DNA from: Candidatus Paracaedimonas acanthamoebae
GTDB lineage: Bacteria > Pseudomonadota > Alphaproteobacteria > Caedimonadales > Caedimonadaceae
NCBI GenBank assembly: GCA_017307065.1
Contig: JAFKGL010000011.1
Span: 62,001 to 126,000 of the forward strand
DNA length: 64,000 nucleotides
Direction of reading: 5' to 3'
A model generated the notes under the pieces. That model made no database searches, was not told where the DNA came from, and saw only the letters and a program-made list of their open reading frames with translations. This document shows positions 1 to 9,420 of this stretch, piece by piece. The position numbers and the translations under genes are program-made. Numbering within the stretch: the first letter of the stretch is position 1; each line of letters begins with the position of its first letter.

Positions 1-280
1 AATCTTTGGGTAAAGCTTCAAAAATCGTCGGACGGTTTTCAGGATCGTTGTGAGAGGTGATAAGTCCTTTTGGTTTATGATAAAGCCAAAGACAGGAAGA
101 TTTCTTAGACGGTAAGGGTTTCCCATCTACAACGATGACATCCTGTTCGGAGACAGTAATAGCTGGAGAATCTAAAAGAGTCCCATTCAATTGGACGCGG
201 CCACTTTCAATCCATCTCTCAGCTTCACGACGAGAACACAGCCCAGAACGAGCCATCAATTTAGCAATTCGTTCGGTCAT
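1..280 (-). CDS. Pseudouridine synthase, RsuA/RluB family (partial, cut by left edge)
   Basis: The first 93 codons of a leftward gene starting at 280 are present; the rest lies outside the window. The N-terminal part reads as an S4 RNA-binding domain (MTERIAKLMARSGLCSRREA, then VQLNG). It is followed by the start of the catalytic domain with YHKPKGLITS, a pattern typical of RsuA/RluB-type enzymes, which convert a uridine of 16S or 23S rRNA to pseudouridine. The catalytic Asp lies beyond the edge, so RluB, RluE, RluF and RsuA cannot be separated; RluB is usual in alphaproteobacteria. The start overlaps the stop of the upstream gene by 4 bases (ATGA), so the two are probably translationally coupled. 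Confidence 0.85.
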   Translation of the reverse strand, partial: MTERIAKLMARSGLCSRREAERWIESGRVQLNGTLLDSPAITVSEQDVIVVDGKPLPSKKSSCLWLYHKPKGLITSHNDPENRPTIFEALPKD

Positions 281-990
281 TTTTGGCAAGCCGAAATAAA
301 AGCCTCAAAGATTTTATAATCATAGGACGTACTAAGATGTTCTGGATGCCATTGAACACCTAAACAAAATCGCTCTCCGACATGTTCAATCGCTTCAATA
401 ACGCCATCCGAAGCGGACGCAACCACTTTTAGGTTATCTCCAAGTTTTTTAATCGCTTGATGATGAGTACTATTTACTTGGATTTCTGAGGTTTCCCATA
501 ACTTAAATAAAAGACTCTCTTTTTCAACATGAATCCAATGAGTTGCTTGGTGTTTTGGTTCTGTTTGTTCATGCGAAATAGATGACTCCACCGTGGCAGG
601 AATATGTTGGATAAGAGTTCCCCCCATCAACACATTAATCAGTTGATGCCCTCCACAAATCCCTAAAATAGGAAGATTTTTCTGATAGGCGGCCTGGGCG
701 AGTTTTAATTCAAAAGCTGTTCGAGATGCTTTACAAACCACCCGTTCATGACAAATCTTCTCTCCATAGTGAGCCGGATCAATATCATAATCGCCCCCGG
801 GAATTAAAAGCCCTGAGATCAACTTTACAAAGTCAGGAATCTGGTCACAATGATGAGGTAAAAGGATCGGAATTCCGCCGGCCTGTTCAATCACGCGCGC
901 ATAATTCTCTCGTAAAGCATACCAAGGATAAGCCGAATAGGTCGGTCGATCATCCCAATCTAAAACAATTCCAATAACAGGTTTTACCAT
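277..990 (-). CDS. Class I glutamine amidotransferase-fold hydrolase (peptidase C26, PuuD-like)
   Basis: This 237-residue protein carries the nucleophile elbow GICGGHQ (Cys about 112) and, near the C-terminus, QWHPEH, which supplies the catalytic His and Glu. This is the arrangement of the gamma-glutamyl-gamma-aminobutyrate hydrolase/peptidase C26 family. The family acts on gamma-glutamyl amides, but the substrate cannot be told here. I chose the ATG at 990 because the family begins just before KPVIGI. An in-frame ATG at 1044 has no ribosome binding site and would leave only 6 bases before the divergent gene. A strong Shine-Dalgarno sits over a tiny ORF whose stop overlaps this start. The 3' end overlaps the pseudouridine synthase gene by 4 bases. 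Confidence 0.85.
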   Translation of the reverse strand: MVKPVIGIVLDWDDRPTYSAYPWYALRENYARVIEQAGGIPILLPHHCDQIPDFVKLISGLLIPGGDYDIDPAHYGEKICHERVVCKASRTAFELKLAQAAYQKNLPILGICGGHQLINVLMGGTLIQHIPATVESSISHEQTEPKHQATHWIHVEKESLLFKLWETSEIQVNSTHHQAIKKLGDNLKVVASASDGVIEAIEHVGERFCLGVQWHPEHLSTSYDYKIFEAFISACQK

Positions 991-1007
991 AAAATTAGAG
1001 GGCCCAT
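984..1007 (-). other. Possible 7-codon leader ORF coupled to the C26 hydrolase gene
   Basis: On the minus strand a perfect Shine-Dalgarno (GGAGG core at 1020-1016) precedes an ATG at 1007 by 8 bases. The ORF encodes MGPLILW and ends with TAA at 986-984. The ATG of the hydrolase (990-988) lies inside its last codons, in the arrangement ATGGTAA. The hydrolase ATG itself has no well-spaced Shine-Dalgarno. Termination-reinitiation from this leader would explain the layout. The alternative is an N-terminally extended hydrolase starting at 1044. Confidence 0.35.
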
Positions 1008-1074
1008 TGACCCTTCCTCCAAAATTCTCTTTAATACGACTCATTTTAAAGTGTTTAAGTTGAAAGAATCAATC

Positions 1075-1992
1075 ATGAATTCAGGAATCTTTTTTGAAGA
1101 TATTATTCGCCCCTTAAGTCGTTCAAAATTTTTGCAGGATTTTTTCGATCAAAAGCACTTCTATCATGAAGGAGAAGCCAGTCGATTTAGAGATCTTTTG
1201 AGTTCAGATCAGTTAAAAGAATTTATTAAAATTTCCCCTTTATGGAATGAAGCGACCTTAAGGCTTTATCACCAAGGACACGCTATTCTTCCTGACCATT
1301 TTTGCAAACCTTCTTCAACCTTAGATCAAGGAATTACTCTAAGACCGGATTTTGATCTTATTCTTTCTCACTTAGCTCAAGGGGCAACTCTTGTCGCCAA
1401 TGATATTGGAACTTTAACACCTGGATTAAGAAATATTTCGCATCAACTTGCCGAGAACTTAGAAGCGCCTGTCCAAGCAAATCTTTACTATTCTGTGAAG
1501 GCTCAGCCGGGCTTTTTAAGTCATTTTGATGTCCATGACGTTTTTGTTTTTCATCTTGAAGGAGAAAAAAAGTGGCGCCTTTATGAAGGAAAAGCTGTTG
1601 CCCCTATCCAGCACCCTCTCTTTAATCATCTTAGCCAAGAAATGCATGAAGCTCAAAAAGGCCCTCTTTTAACAGAAATCCATTTAAAACCAGGAAGTTT
1701 TTTATATATTCCTCGAGGCATGTATCATGATGCGCTTGCGCTCACAGATCATTCTTTACATATCTCTTTTGGCGTGACACGCCCTATAGGTCTTAAAGCG
1801 ATAACCCTTCTTTTTGAAGCGATGGTTTATGAAAAAATTGCCCGGCAAAATGTCCCTTTCTTTGACGATTCTCACCATTTTTCAGAGTATCTAAAAAACC
1901 TTGGAAAATGTGCAAATGACATTTTAAACAATTCTCACTTTCAAGCGCAGCTAAAGGCTCAATTGACTTCAGAATATAAAAAGACCTCCTAA
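1075..1992 (+). CDS. JmjC-type cupin oxygenase (cupin-4 / ribosomal oxygenase-like)
   Basis: This is a 305-residue protein with a cupin-4/JmjC core. The iron-binding HxD motif lies in SHFDVHDVF (His150, Asp152) and the distal His218 in LYIPRGMYHDA. These motifs match Fe(II)/2-oxoglutarate oxygenases of the RoxA (YcfD) group, which hydroxylate ribosomal protein L16 in E. coli. Ribosomal activity here is inferred from family resemblance only. I chose the ATG at 1075; a GTG at 1051 is also in frame but would leave no room for divergent promoters. It is transcribed away from the hydrolase/pseudouridine synthase pair. A weak GC-poor hairpin follows the stop but is not a convincing terminator. Confidence 0.75.
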   Translation: MNSGIFFEDIIRPLSRSKFLQDFFDQKHFYHEGEASRFRDLLSSDQLKEFIKISPLWNEATLRLYHQGHAILPDHFCKPSSTLDQGITLRPDFDLILSHLAQGATLVANDIGTLTPGLRNISHQLAENLEAPVQANLYYSVKAQPGFLSHFDVHDVFVFHLEGEKKWRLYEGKAVAPIQHPLFNHLSQEMHEAQKGPLLTEIHLKPGSFLYIPRGMYHDALALTDHSLHISFGVTRPIGLKAITLLFEAMVYEKIARQNVPFFDDSHHFSEYLKNLGKCANDILNNSHFQAQLKAQLTSEYKKTS

Positions 1993-2195
1993 AATTGAGG
2001 CCTTTCAATAAAAAAACAAATAAACTTTTATTTTGTCTCCCTGTTGCACTTGCGCCACAGGTCTTCGCAAATCAGGCAACTTTATTTTTTCTAGATTGCC
2101 TTTAAAAGCAAGGATCTATTTTATGAAACTTGAAAAATATTGTAACAAATTTTAAGGTTGCTTGTTTAATACCCACCTAAATTGTTTTTAGGAAA

Positions 2196-2224
2196 GATTA
2201 AATTTGATCAAGTTTCCTTATAAT
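2196..2224 (+). promoter_or_regulatory. Possible porin promoter
   Basis: A perfect TATAAT at 2219-2224 lies 24 bases before the porin ATG. The -35 position (2196-2201) is weak, and TTGATC at 2204-2209 is too close for standard spacing. The rest of the 256-base gap 1993-2248 is AT-rich and shows no other gene. Confidence 0.35.
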
Positions 2225-2248
2225 TGACCACTTTTTAGGAGAATAAAA

Positions 2249-3535
2249 ATGAAGAAAATATTATTAACAAGCACAGCTGTTGCTCTTGCTTTGCCTCTTG
2301 CGCAAGCTTCCGCAAAAGTTGAAGGACAAACCCCTCGCCTACAATTATCTGGTGAATTATCCCCTCAATTTCACGTCGTAAAAAATAAGAATCGTGAAGC
2401 AAATAAAGGTAAAGGCTTCGGTCAACATTTAGCGCTTGAAGATTCACGTATTAACTTTGACGTTCTTGGAAGCACAGATTTATTAGGAGGTCTTGAATAT
2501 GGCTTCCTCGTCGGTGTAGCCGCAGATACAGATCAATCAAATAACGTTGAAGAAGCTCGCATTAGCTTCAAAAACCAATACGGAACTGTCATGATTGGTG
2601 ACACACGTGGTGTTGATGACTTTATGGCAGTTGGCCCTTGGAAAGTCATGGGCGGTACTGGTGGCGGTATTTATGGTAACATGACAAGTTCTTACCAACC
2701 AACATCAGGTGTTCGTTTTTCAGGTGACATCCACCATACACCAAAAGATGCGACAAAGATTAACTATATTACACCACGCGTTGCAGGTTTCCAAATCGGT
2801 GTGACTTATACACCAAATTCTGCACATGATGGTTCTGCAAAGCTTTTTTCACATACCAATGGTGGAAGAGTGACACAACATTTCTTCAGTGCACAACCTT
2901 TTGATCATAGCCAAGTGGGCGTCGGTGTTAACTATAAAAATACATTCCAAAATGGTTTGAATGCTCAAGCGTCTTTCACAGGACTCTTTGGTCATACAAA
3001 ATTCGGTAAGCGCTTTACACCAGGCGAAACTAAAGTATATCTCCCAAGTGAATTGAACCCTGGCACCGTTTCTGAACAAGACTCAGGTAAAATTAGAAAT
3101 ACAAAAGGATTTGCTCTTGGTGCGATGCTTGGTTTCCAAGGCTGGAAAATCGCAGGAGAGTATGTCAACAATGGTAAATCTGGTGAACCACACGCATTAA
3201 AAGGCAATAATGCAGGGCGCGTTTACACCGCTGCGCTTGGTTATAGCTGGAACGTTAGTAGCGTGGCTGCAGGATACGGCCATACAGTCCGTAAACTTGG
3301 AACAGGTTATAATAAAGCTAAAGCTGATGTTTACACCCTTACATATGATCACAAGTTTGCCCCCGGCTTTGAAGGCTTCATTGAAGGGAACTTTGCGAAG
3401 CAAAAAACAGATGCAAACTATGCTACCTTCATTAAAAACGTTAAATTGGCTAATGACAGCTTTAAAGCGACAAATGATGGCGTTGGCAACAGCAATACAA
3501 AAGCTCTTATTATCGGAAGCCGCGTCCGCTTCTAA
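2249..3535 (+). CDS. Outer-membrane porin (gram-negative porin family)
   Basis: This 428-residue protein starts with a clear signal peptide (Lys-Lys, hydrophobic stretch, cleavage after about AQASA). The mature part alternates polar and hydrophobic residues, is rich in Gly, Asn, Thr and Tyr, and ends in RVRF. A C-terminal aromatic residue is usual for outer-membrane beta-barrels. Segments such as SRINFDVLGSTDL and ARISFKNQYGTVMIGDTRG resemble general porins of alphaproteobacteria and betaproteobacteria that admit small solutes. The start is supported by AGGAG at 2237-2241. It is a single-gene unit, with its own -10 element upstream and a strong terminator downstream. Confidence 0.9.
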   Translation: MKKILLTSTAVALALPLAQASAKVEGQTPRLQLSGELSPQFHVVKNKNREANKGKGFGQHLALEDSRINFDVLGSTDLLGGLEYGFLVGVAADTDQSNNVEEARISFKNQYGTVMIGDTRGVDDFMAVGPWKVMGGTGGGIYGNMTSSYQPTSGVRFSGDIHHTPKDATKINYITPRVAGFQIGVTYTPNSAHDGSAKLFSHTNGGRVTQHFFSAQPFDHSQVGVGVNYKNTFQNGLNAQASFTGLFGHTKFGKRFTPGETKVYLPSELNPGTVSEQDSGKIRNTKGFALGAMLGFQGWKIAGEYVNNGKSGEPHALKGNNAGRVYTAALGYSWNVSSVAAGYGHTVRKLGTGYNKAKADVYTLTYDHKFAPGFEGFIEGNFAKQKTDANYATFIKNVKLANDSFKATNDGVGNSNTKALIIGSRVRF

Positions 3536-3554
3536 TTGTAAAGAAGACATCTTA

Positions 3555-3583
3555 AAGGGGGAGTTTCGGCTCCCCTTTTTTTT
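3555..3583 (+). terminator. Rho-independent terminator of the porin gene
   Basis: A stem of GGGGAG (3558-3563) pairs with CTCCCC (3570-3575) around a TTTCGG loop. It is flanked by AAG and a run of eight T, 20 bases after the porin stop. Confidence 0.92.
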
Positions 3584-3643
3584 GTCTTGACGATGGCCTA
3601 ACAACGCCGCATATCTGTAAGCATATCTTCAAAAGGAAAAACG

Positions 3644-4156
3644 ATGTTTAGAAAAAGTTTGCTGACCATTTTGAGTAGTGCCCTTTTCTTAAGTTCTTGT
3701 GAAGGCCTAAAAGTCTCGAATGATGAAAAAATCGAAACTCGACGCGAGCAAAAATATCGCGATATGGACAAACTGTTTGGAGAAGATAATTTTTCATTTG
3801 GCGGCGATCGCGAATCCTCAAACAAAGGCGAAGTTGGTGTTGGCGTTAATAGCTTTTTATGGAGAGCTTCTCTCGATACAATTTCTTTCATTCCTTTAAA
3901 AAGTGCCGATCCTTTTGGTGGTGTTATCCTGACAGAGTGGTACACACCAAGCCCAACATCAAATGAACGCCTTAAAGTTGATATTCTCATCATTGATCGC
4001 CAATTGCGCGCAGATGGACTAAAAGTTTCCGTTTTCAGACAAAAACGTCAAGGCACTGAATGGATTGATCAACCCGTCGATACACAAACAGCAATTCAAC
4101 TTGAAAATGTAATTCTGACGCGTGCCCGTCAATTACGTATTGATAGTGGTAAATAG
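3644..4156 (+). CDS. DUF3576 domain lipoprotein
   Basis: This 170-residue protein has a lipoprotein signal peptide with lipobox LSSC (Cys about 19). The remainder matches, by eye, the DUF3576 family found immediately upstream of leuS in many alphaproteobacteria; conserved-looking parts include NSFLWRASLDTISFIPL and ADPFGGVILTEWY. The function is unknown. The constant neighbourhood with leuS and lptE suggests an envelope role and co-transcription: leuS starts 9 bases after the stop. It is probably a periplasm-facing membrane-anchored protein. Confidence 0.85.
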   Translation: MFRKSLLTILSSALFLSSCEGLKVSNDEKIETRREQKYRDMDKLFGEDNFSFGGDRESSNKGEVGVGVNSFLWRASLDTISFIPLKSADPFGGVILTEWYTPSPTSNERLKVDILIIDRQLRADGLKVSVFRQKRQGTEWIDQPVDTQTAIQLENVILTRARQLRIDSGK

Positions 4157-4165
4157 AGGAATTTC

Positions 4166-6736
4166 ATGGTCGAGCGCTATAATCATCGCGTCGCAGAGGC
4201 TAAATGGCAACAACGATGGAACGATTTAGGTTCCTTTAAGGCTATTACGGATCCAGAAAAGCCTAAATATTATGTGCTTGAAATGTTTCCTTATCCTTCG
4301 GGCCATATTCATATCGGGCATGTTCGGAACTATTTAATTGGTGACGTGATTGCTCGCTTTAAAAAAGCGCAAGGCTTCAATGTCCTCCACCCTATGGGAT
4401 GGGACGCTTTTGGTTTGCCTGCCGAAAATGCGGCGATCAAAACAAAAAGTCATCCCGCTCATTGGACGTATAACAATATAAAAATAATGCGAGACCAATT
4501 AAAATTAATGGGGCTTGCGTATGATTGGGATCGTGAACTTGCTACCTGTCATCCAGGGTATTATGGTCATGAACAACGACTCTTCCTTGAACTTTATAAA
4601 CAAGGGCTTATTTATCGCAAAGAAAGCTTTGTGAATTGGGATCCTGTTGAAAACAGTGTCTTGGCCAATGAGCAAGTGATTGAGGGACGTGGATGGCGTT
4701 CTGGAGCTAAGGTTGAGCGTCGTAAGTTATCTCAATGGTATTTAAAAATTACCGCCTACGCAGAAGAACTCCTCGAAGGGCTTGATACCCTTAAAGATTG
4801 GCCCGAACGAGTTGTCACGATGCAACGCAACTGGATTGGCCGCTCAGATGGCGCTCAAATCACCTTTAAAGTAAAAGAGCTTTCCGAGACGATCACAATC
4901 TTTTCTACGCGTCCAGATACTCTTTTTGGGGCAAGTTTTTGCGCTTTATCTCCGCATCATCCCCTGACAGAAAAACTCACCGAAAACAATCCCACTCTGA
5001 AGGCTTTCATTGAAGAATGTAACAAGACAAGCATTAACGAAGAAGCCATTGAAAAAGCTGAAAAGCTTGGTTTTAACACGGGATTCCATGTTGAACATCC
5101 TTTCGTTGAAGGGCGCCTTTTACCTCTTTACATTGCAAACTTTGTTCTCATGGATTATGGAACAGGGGCTATTTTTGGATGCCCTGCTCACGATACCCGC
5201 GACTTCGAGTTTGCCCAAAAATATCATCTAGAGATTCTTCCTGTCATTCATCCTGCAGATCAAACAGCAGATTCTTTCAAGATTACAACTGAGCCTTTTA
5301 CAGAAGAGGGCCTTCTCTTTAATTCTGATTTTCTCAATGGGCTCACCGTTCAACAAGCAAAAGAATGTGCGATTAAAAAATTATCTGACTTAAAGCTTGG
5401 CGAGAAAATCACCACCTATCGTTTACGCGATTGGGGAATCTCTCGACAACGGTACTGGGGATGTCCAATTCCTATGATTCATTGTCCTTCCTGTGGCATT
5501 CTTCCTGTCCCTGAAGATCAGCTTCCAATTGCGCTTCCCGAAGATGTGGATTTTGATACGCCGGGCAATCCTTTAGATAGGCATCCTTCTTGGAAGTTCA
5601 CCACTTGCCCTTCTTGCCATCAGCCCGCAGAACGTGAGACAGACACTTTAGATACTTTTGTTGAATCTTCTTGGTATTTTGCTCGTTTTTGTGCGCCTCG
5701 GTTTGATCAGCCCATTTCGCCGGAAGAAACAGCTTATTGGCTTCCTGTTGATCAATACATCGGTGGTATTGAGCATGCCATCCTTCATCTTTTGTATGCT
5801 CGTTTTTTCAGTCGTGCTCTTGCTAAAAGTGACTTTTTAACATGCAAAGAACCTTTTAAAGCCCTTTTGGCTCAAGGTATGGTCACACATGAAACTTTTC
5901 AGACAGAAGACCAGGAATGGGTCTTCCCTTCAGAAGTTGGCACCAATCAACAAGGCGAGCTTATTCGGGTAAGTGATGGCGCCCGCGTCATCAAAGGTCG
6001 CTTAGAAAAGATGAGTAAATCAAAAAAGAATGTGGTTGCGCCGGAAGTTATTACGCAAGATTACGGAGCAGACACCGCACGCTTATTCTTAATTTCTGAC
6101 AGCCCCCCCGATCGAGATTTAGAATGGACGGATTTAGGCGCCCAGGGCATCTGGAAATACCTCAATCGTGTTTGGACCCTGGCTGATAGCTTTAAACCCT
6201 TTCTAGGCCCATTTATGGCGAAGATGCCTGAGACCTTCACAGAAGAAGAAAAAAATCTCCGCCAAATGGCACATCGCACCTTAAAAGATGTGACAGCTTC
6301 TATTCAGGCTTTTCATCTCAATCGCTATGTGGCCTATCTCAGAGAATTCAGTAATTACCTTGGAAACTTGAAAGATCTCTCTCAGATGAATGAAGCCGTT
6401 TTAAGAGAAGCTCTTGAATTTTTGATTATTGCGATAAACCCCGCAACACCTCACCTTGCTGAAGAAATATGGGCGTCTTTAGGATATACAACCCCGCTCG
6501 TGAATACGGCATGGCCTCTTTTTGAGGAAGCATTGACGCAAGAATCTTCTGTAACAATTGCCGTCCAAGTTAATGGAAAGCTTCGAGGAACTTTTGTCTG
6601 TGCAAAGGATCAAGAACAAGCAGATCTTGAAAAGACTGCCCTTGCTCTTGAAAATGTTCAGAAAGTTATAGCAGGTCAAAACGTCCGTAAAATTATTATT
6701 ATCCCAAATAAGGTTGTGAACATTGTTGTGGCTTAA
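4166..6736 (+). CDS. leuS: Leucyl-tRNA synthetase
   Basis: This class I aminoacyl-tRNA synthetase charges tRNA-Leu with leucine. At 856 residues it has normal bacterial length. The HIGH-type signature is [15 protein letters not shown] near residue 42, and the KMSKS loop is EKMSKSKKN near residue 617. The inserted CP1 editing domain is marked by [10 protein letters not shown], and a zinc-type cysteine cluster (HCPSCG, TCPSCH) is present near 440-480. An anticodon-binding and C-terminal domain follow. It begins 9 bases after the DUF3576 gene and overlaps lptE at its end, consistent with one operon. Confidence 0.98.
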   Translation: MVERYNHRVAEAKWQQRWNDLGSFKAITDPEKPKYYVLEMFPYPSGHIHIGHVRNYLIGDVIARFKKAQGFNVLHPMGWDAFGLPAENAAIKTKSHPAHWTYNNIKIMRDQLKLMGLAYDWDRELATCHPGYYGHEQRLFLELYKQGLIYRKESFVNWDPVENSVLANEQVIEGRGWRSGAKVERRKLSQWYLKITAYAEELLEGLDTLKDWPERVVTMQRNWIGRSDGAQITFKVKELSETITIFSTRPDTLFGASFCALSPHHPLTEKLTENNPTLKAFIEECNKTSINEEAIEKAEKLGFNTGFHVEHPFVEGRLLPLYIANFVLMDYGTGAIFGCPAHDTRDFEFAQKYHLEILPVIHPADQTADSFKITTEPFTEEGLLFNSDFLNGLTVQQAKECAIKKLSDLKLGEKITTYRLRDWGISRQRYWGCPIPMIHCPSCGILPVPEDQLPIALPEDVDFDTPGNPLDRHPSWKFTTCPSCHQPAERETDTLDTFVESSWYFARFCAPRFDQPISPEETAYWLPVDQYIGGIEHAILHLLYARFFSRALAKSDFLTCKEPFKALLAQGMVTHETFQTEDQEWVFPSEVGTNQQGELIRVSDGARVIKGRLEKMSKSKKNVVAPEVITQDYGADTARLFLISDSPPDRDLEWTDLGAQGIWKYLNRVWTLADSFKPFLGPFMAKMPETFTEEEKNLRQMAHRTLKDVTASIQAFHLNRYVAYLREFSNYLGNLKDLSQMNEAVLREALEFLIIAINPATPHLAEEIWASLGYTTPLVNTAWPLFEEALTQESSVTIAVQVNGKLRGTFVCAKDQEQADLEKTALALENVQKVIAGQNVRKIIIIPNKVVNIVVA

Positions 6737-7226
6737 TACTCTTTTGATTCTAAGTGGCTTGACTTTAAGTGGATGCGGTTTTCAACCGTTGTATGCGCCC
6801 ACCACGCAAGCGACTGAAAAACTTTCTCATATAAAAATTAAGCCAATTCCAGATCGAGTGGGCCAGGTCTTGCACAATCATTTACTGGATATTTTAACAC
6901 CTTATGGTCAACCTAAAAATCCAGACTATATTTTAAAAGTAACCCTCAATGAGCAACGATCCGATTTAGCTCTTCGTAAAGATGCGACCGCCAAACGCGC
7001 GCAACTTGAATACACAGCTTATGTGACCTTAAGCCATGCTATTTCTCATGAAGTTATTTTATCAGATCAAGTGAGTTTAATGGCGGGCTTTTCCATTGGG
7101 TCTCATGCGGATTTTTCTTCTATTCCTGCGCTTGTCAGCGAAGAGAAAGCACGCCTTCGCGCCATGGAAATTTTGGCCCAAGATATCAAATCTTTAGTAG
7201 CAAGCTATTTGAGCACCCAAAATTAA
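6723..7226 (+). CDS. lptE: LPS-assembly lipoprotein LptE
   Basis: This is a 167-residue lipoprotein with signal peptide and lipobox LSGC followed by GFQPLY, the usual start of mature alphaproteobacterial LptE. LptE plugs the LptD barrel and helps insert lipopolysaccharide into the outer membrane. The start is TTG at 6723 (or TTG 6726), since a stop codon in this frame lies just upstream. AAGG at 6710-6713 could serve as ribosome binding site. The gene overlaps the end of leuS by 14 bases. The order leuS-lptE-holA is standard in this class; here hemA is inserted between lptE and holA. Confidence 0.85.
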   Translation: MLWLNTLLILSGLTLSGCGFQPLYAPTTQATEKLSHIKIKPIPDRVGQVLHNHLLDILTPYGQPKNPDYILKVTLNEQRSDLALRKDATAKRAQLEYTAYVTLSHAISHEVILSDQVSLMAGFSIGSHADFSSIPALVSEEKARLRAMEILAQDIKSLVASYLSTQN

Positions 7227-7271
7227 GGGCAACTTTTTAAAGGCTCTCGAGAGAGGTAATTTATTTCCAGA

Positions 7272-8477
7272 ATGATTTATCAAGATTTTTTTATAAAAGA
7301 GCTTGAACGCCTTCGGCACGAAAAGAGGTATCGAACTTTTTTAGATCTTGAAAGGTGCGCAGGGGATTTTCCTCAAGCAATCAGTCGAACCTCGAAAGAA
7401 AAAATCACCATCTGGTGCAGTAATGATTATTTAGGGATGGGACAGCACCCTCAAATTCTTGCAGAAATGATTGAGACTCTTAAAAGATGTGGTTCAGGTT
7501 CTGGCGGGACGCGCAATATCTCAGGAAATACGTTTTCCCATGTTGCCCTTGAAGAAGCTTTAGGTGATTTTCATCAAAAAGAAGCAGCACTCGTCTTTAC
7601 CTCAGGCTATGTCGCCAATGAAACAACACTGTCAACCTTAGGTTCTTGTTTACCTGAGTGTGTTTTTCTCTCTGATGAAAAGAACCATGCTTCCATCATT
7701 CAAGGAATTCGTCATAGTCGAGCTCAAAAGAAAATCTTTCGCCATAATGATGTTTCTCATCTAAAAGAACTTTTATCATCGATCCCTTTTCATGTCCCTA
7801 AAGTGATTGTTTTTGAATCTGTTTATTCCATGGATGGTGATTTAGGGCCTCTCAAAGAAATTTGCGCCCTCGCCAAACAGTATAATGCTTTAACGTATTT
7901 AGATGAAGTTCATAGTACAGGACTTTATGGCCCTCATGGCGGTGGAATCGCTCAAGCCCTTGGCCTTACTCACGACATTGATATTATCCAAGGGACTCTT
8001 GGGAAGGCTTTTGGATTGATCGGAGGCTATATTACAGGAACAAAAGAACTCATTGATTTTATAAGAAGTTTTTCACCTGGTTTTATTTTTACGACCTCAT
8101 TGCCTCCAGCCATTGTGGCTGGTGCCTTGGTGAGTATTAATATCCTTAAAAATAGTCCTCATCTTCGGAATCAACATCAATTAAATGCGACTTATTTAAA
8201 GAAAAAACTCGAAGAATGTGGCCTCCCTTATTTACGAAATGAGAGCCACATTGTTCCCCTTATTGTGGGCGATGCCCAAAGATGTAAAGAAGTTACAGAT
8301 CGCCTTCTAAACGACTATAAGATCTATGTCCAACCGATCAATTATCCCACAGTGCCAGTAGGAACAGAACGGCTGCGCTTGACGCCCTCAGCTCTCCATA
8401 CGCCCGCGATGAGTGATGAGTTAGTTGAAGCCCTCACCGAAATTTGGAGAGATTTATCTCTCCCTCAAGCGGCTTAA
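7272..8477 (+). CDS. hemA: 5-aminolevulinate synthase
   Basis: This PLP enzyme condenses glycine and succinyl-CoA to 5-aminolevulinate, the first step of the C4 haem pathway. It has 401 residues, the usual length. The glycine-rich loop GSGSGGTRNISG lies near residues 74-85, and YLDEVHSTGLYG is present. The PLP lysine is in IIQGTLGKAFG (Lys245). The presence of hemE, hemH and hemJ in the same window indicates that haem is made by this organism. The ATG at 7272 follows GAGAGG at a suitable distance. Placement between lptE and holA is not the usual order and may reflect rearrangement. Confidence 0.96.
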   Translation: MIYQDFFIKELERLRHEKRYRTFLDLERCAGDFPQAISRTSKEKITIWCSNDYLGMGQHPQILAEMIETLKRCGSGSGGTRNISGNTFSHVALEEALGDFHQKEAALVFTSGYVANETTLSTLGSCLPECVFLSDEKNHASIIQGIRHSRAQKKIFRHNDVSHLKELLSSIPFHVPKVIVFESVYSMDGDLGPLKEICALAKQYNALTYLDEVHSTGLYGPHGGGIAQALGLTHDIDIIQGTLGKAFGLIGGYITGTKELIDFIRSFSPGFIFTTSLPPAIVAGALVSINILKNSPHLRNQHQLNATYLKKKLEECGLPYLRNESHIVPLIVGDAQRCKEVTDRLLNDYKIYVQPINYPTVPVGTERLRLTPSALHTPAMSDELVEALTEIWRDLSLPQAA

Positions 8478-8490
8478 AAAAGGACGTTTT

Positions 8491-9420
8491 ATGAAAATTT
8501 CTTCATTTTCTCAATTTTTGGCGAAAAGGCCCCCGCAGTGCAAATGCTTTTTAATTTATGGCAATAATGAAAATCTTGTTTATTTTCGTGAAAAAGTCCT
8601 CCTGAATCAGCTAAAAAAAACAATTCCTTCGCTTCAAGTTCATCCTTTAGAAGAATTTATTCTTCCTGAGGCTCCTTCCTTAAGCTTATTTGAGGCTGAA
8701 CCGTCGTCTATTGTCTATCTCTATCGCCGTGCGAGCGATCGTCTGTTAAAAGAGATTGAAAAAGGTCTTACCCAAGATCAGAATTATTATATTTTTGCCT
8801 CTCCTCAATTGACCTCGAAATCAAAGTTGGTGGATTTTGCGCTCAAACATCCGTCTGTTGCCGCAATTCCTTCTTATACAACTGAAGAGGCAGAAATTAC
8901 TAAAGTCATTCATGATTTTTGCCAAGAAATGTCTCTAAATTTTCCTCAAGAAGCCAAAAAGATCTTGTTTGAAAACTTGATGACGAACCCTATAACATTT
9001 GAAAGCCAACTCCAAAAAGCCGCGTTATTTTATCCGGAAGATTCTTCTAATTTCTCAGACACTGACTTTAAATCCCTGTTTGTGTCAAAAGAAGAAGGTG
9101 ATCTTTTTAAAATGAAAGATGCCTTCTTTAAAGGGGATGTGGCTGCATTTACTCAATTATGGAATATTTTAAAGAAAGATGACTTTCAAGATATCGCTCT
9201 GATCCGCTTTCTTCAAGCAGAAGCTTTTCGCAGCTTAAAAGGCCCTGGGAATGGACCTTATCAGGCGCGCCCTCCTTTAACGCCTCTTCAAGTTTCCACG
9301 TTGTTATCTCTTCTCTTAACTCTTGAGACCACCTTAAAGTGGCAAGCTGATTTACCTGACAATTATCTTTTACAGAAATTACTTCAGTGGTTGCCCGCTA
9401 AAAGCCTTGAAACAAGATAA
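8491..9420 (+). CDS. holA: DNA polymerase III delta subunit
   Basis: This 309-residue protein fits HolA, the clamp-loader subunit that opens the DnaN ring. Typical segments are FLIYGNNENLVYFRE at the N-terminus (the non-functional P-loop region) and the C-terminal collar region with RFLQAEAFRSLKG. It usually follows lptE in alphaproteobacteria. I chose the ATG at 8491 with AGGA 8 bases upstream; the longer frame from 8425 would overlap hemA. Its 3' end overlaps the convergent parB by 37 bases. Confidence 0.88.
   Translation: MKISSFSQFLAKRPPQCKCFLIYGNNENLVYFREKVLLNQLKKTIPSLQVHPLEEFILPEAPSLSLFEAEPSSIVYLYRRASDRLLKEIEKGLTQDQNYYIFASPQLTSKSKLVDFALKHPSVAAIPSYTTEEAEITKVIHDFCQEMSLNFPQEAKKILFENLMTNPITFESQLQKAALFYPEDSSNFSDTDFKSLFVSKEEGDLFKMKDAFFKGDVAAFTQLWNILKKDDFQDIALIRFLQAEAFRSLKGPGNGPYQARPPLTPLQVSTLLSLLLTLETTLKWQADLPDNYLLQKLLQWLPAKSLETR

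Noticed and set aside
1990-2012. Possible terminator after the JmjC gene (CCTC...GAGG)
   Set aside because: The stem is only four clear pairs and the T tract is poor.
2849-3604. Several antisense ORFs over the porin gene
   Set aside because: They are shadows of the porin reading frame without ribosome binding sites or recognisable protein features.
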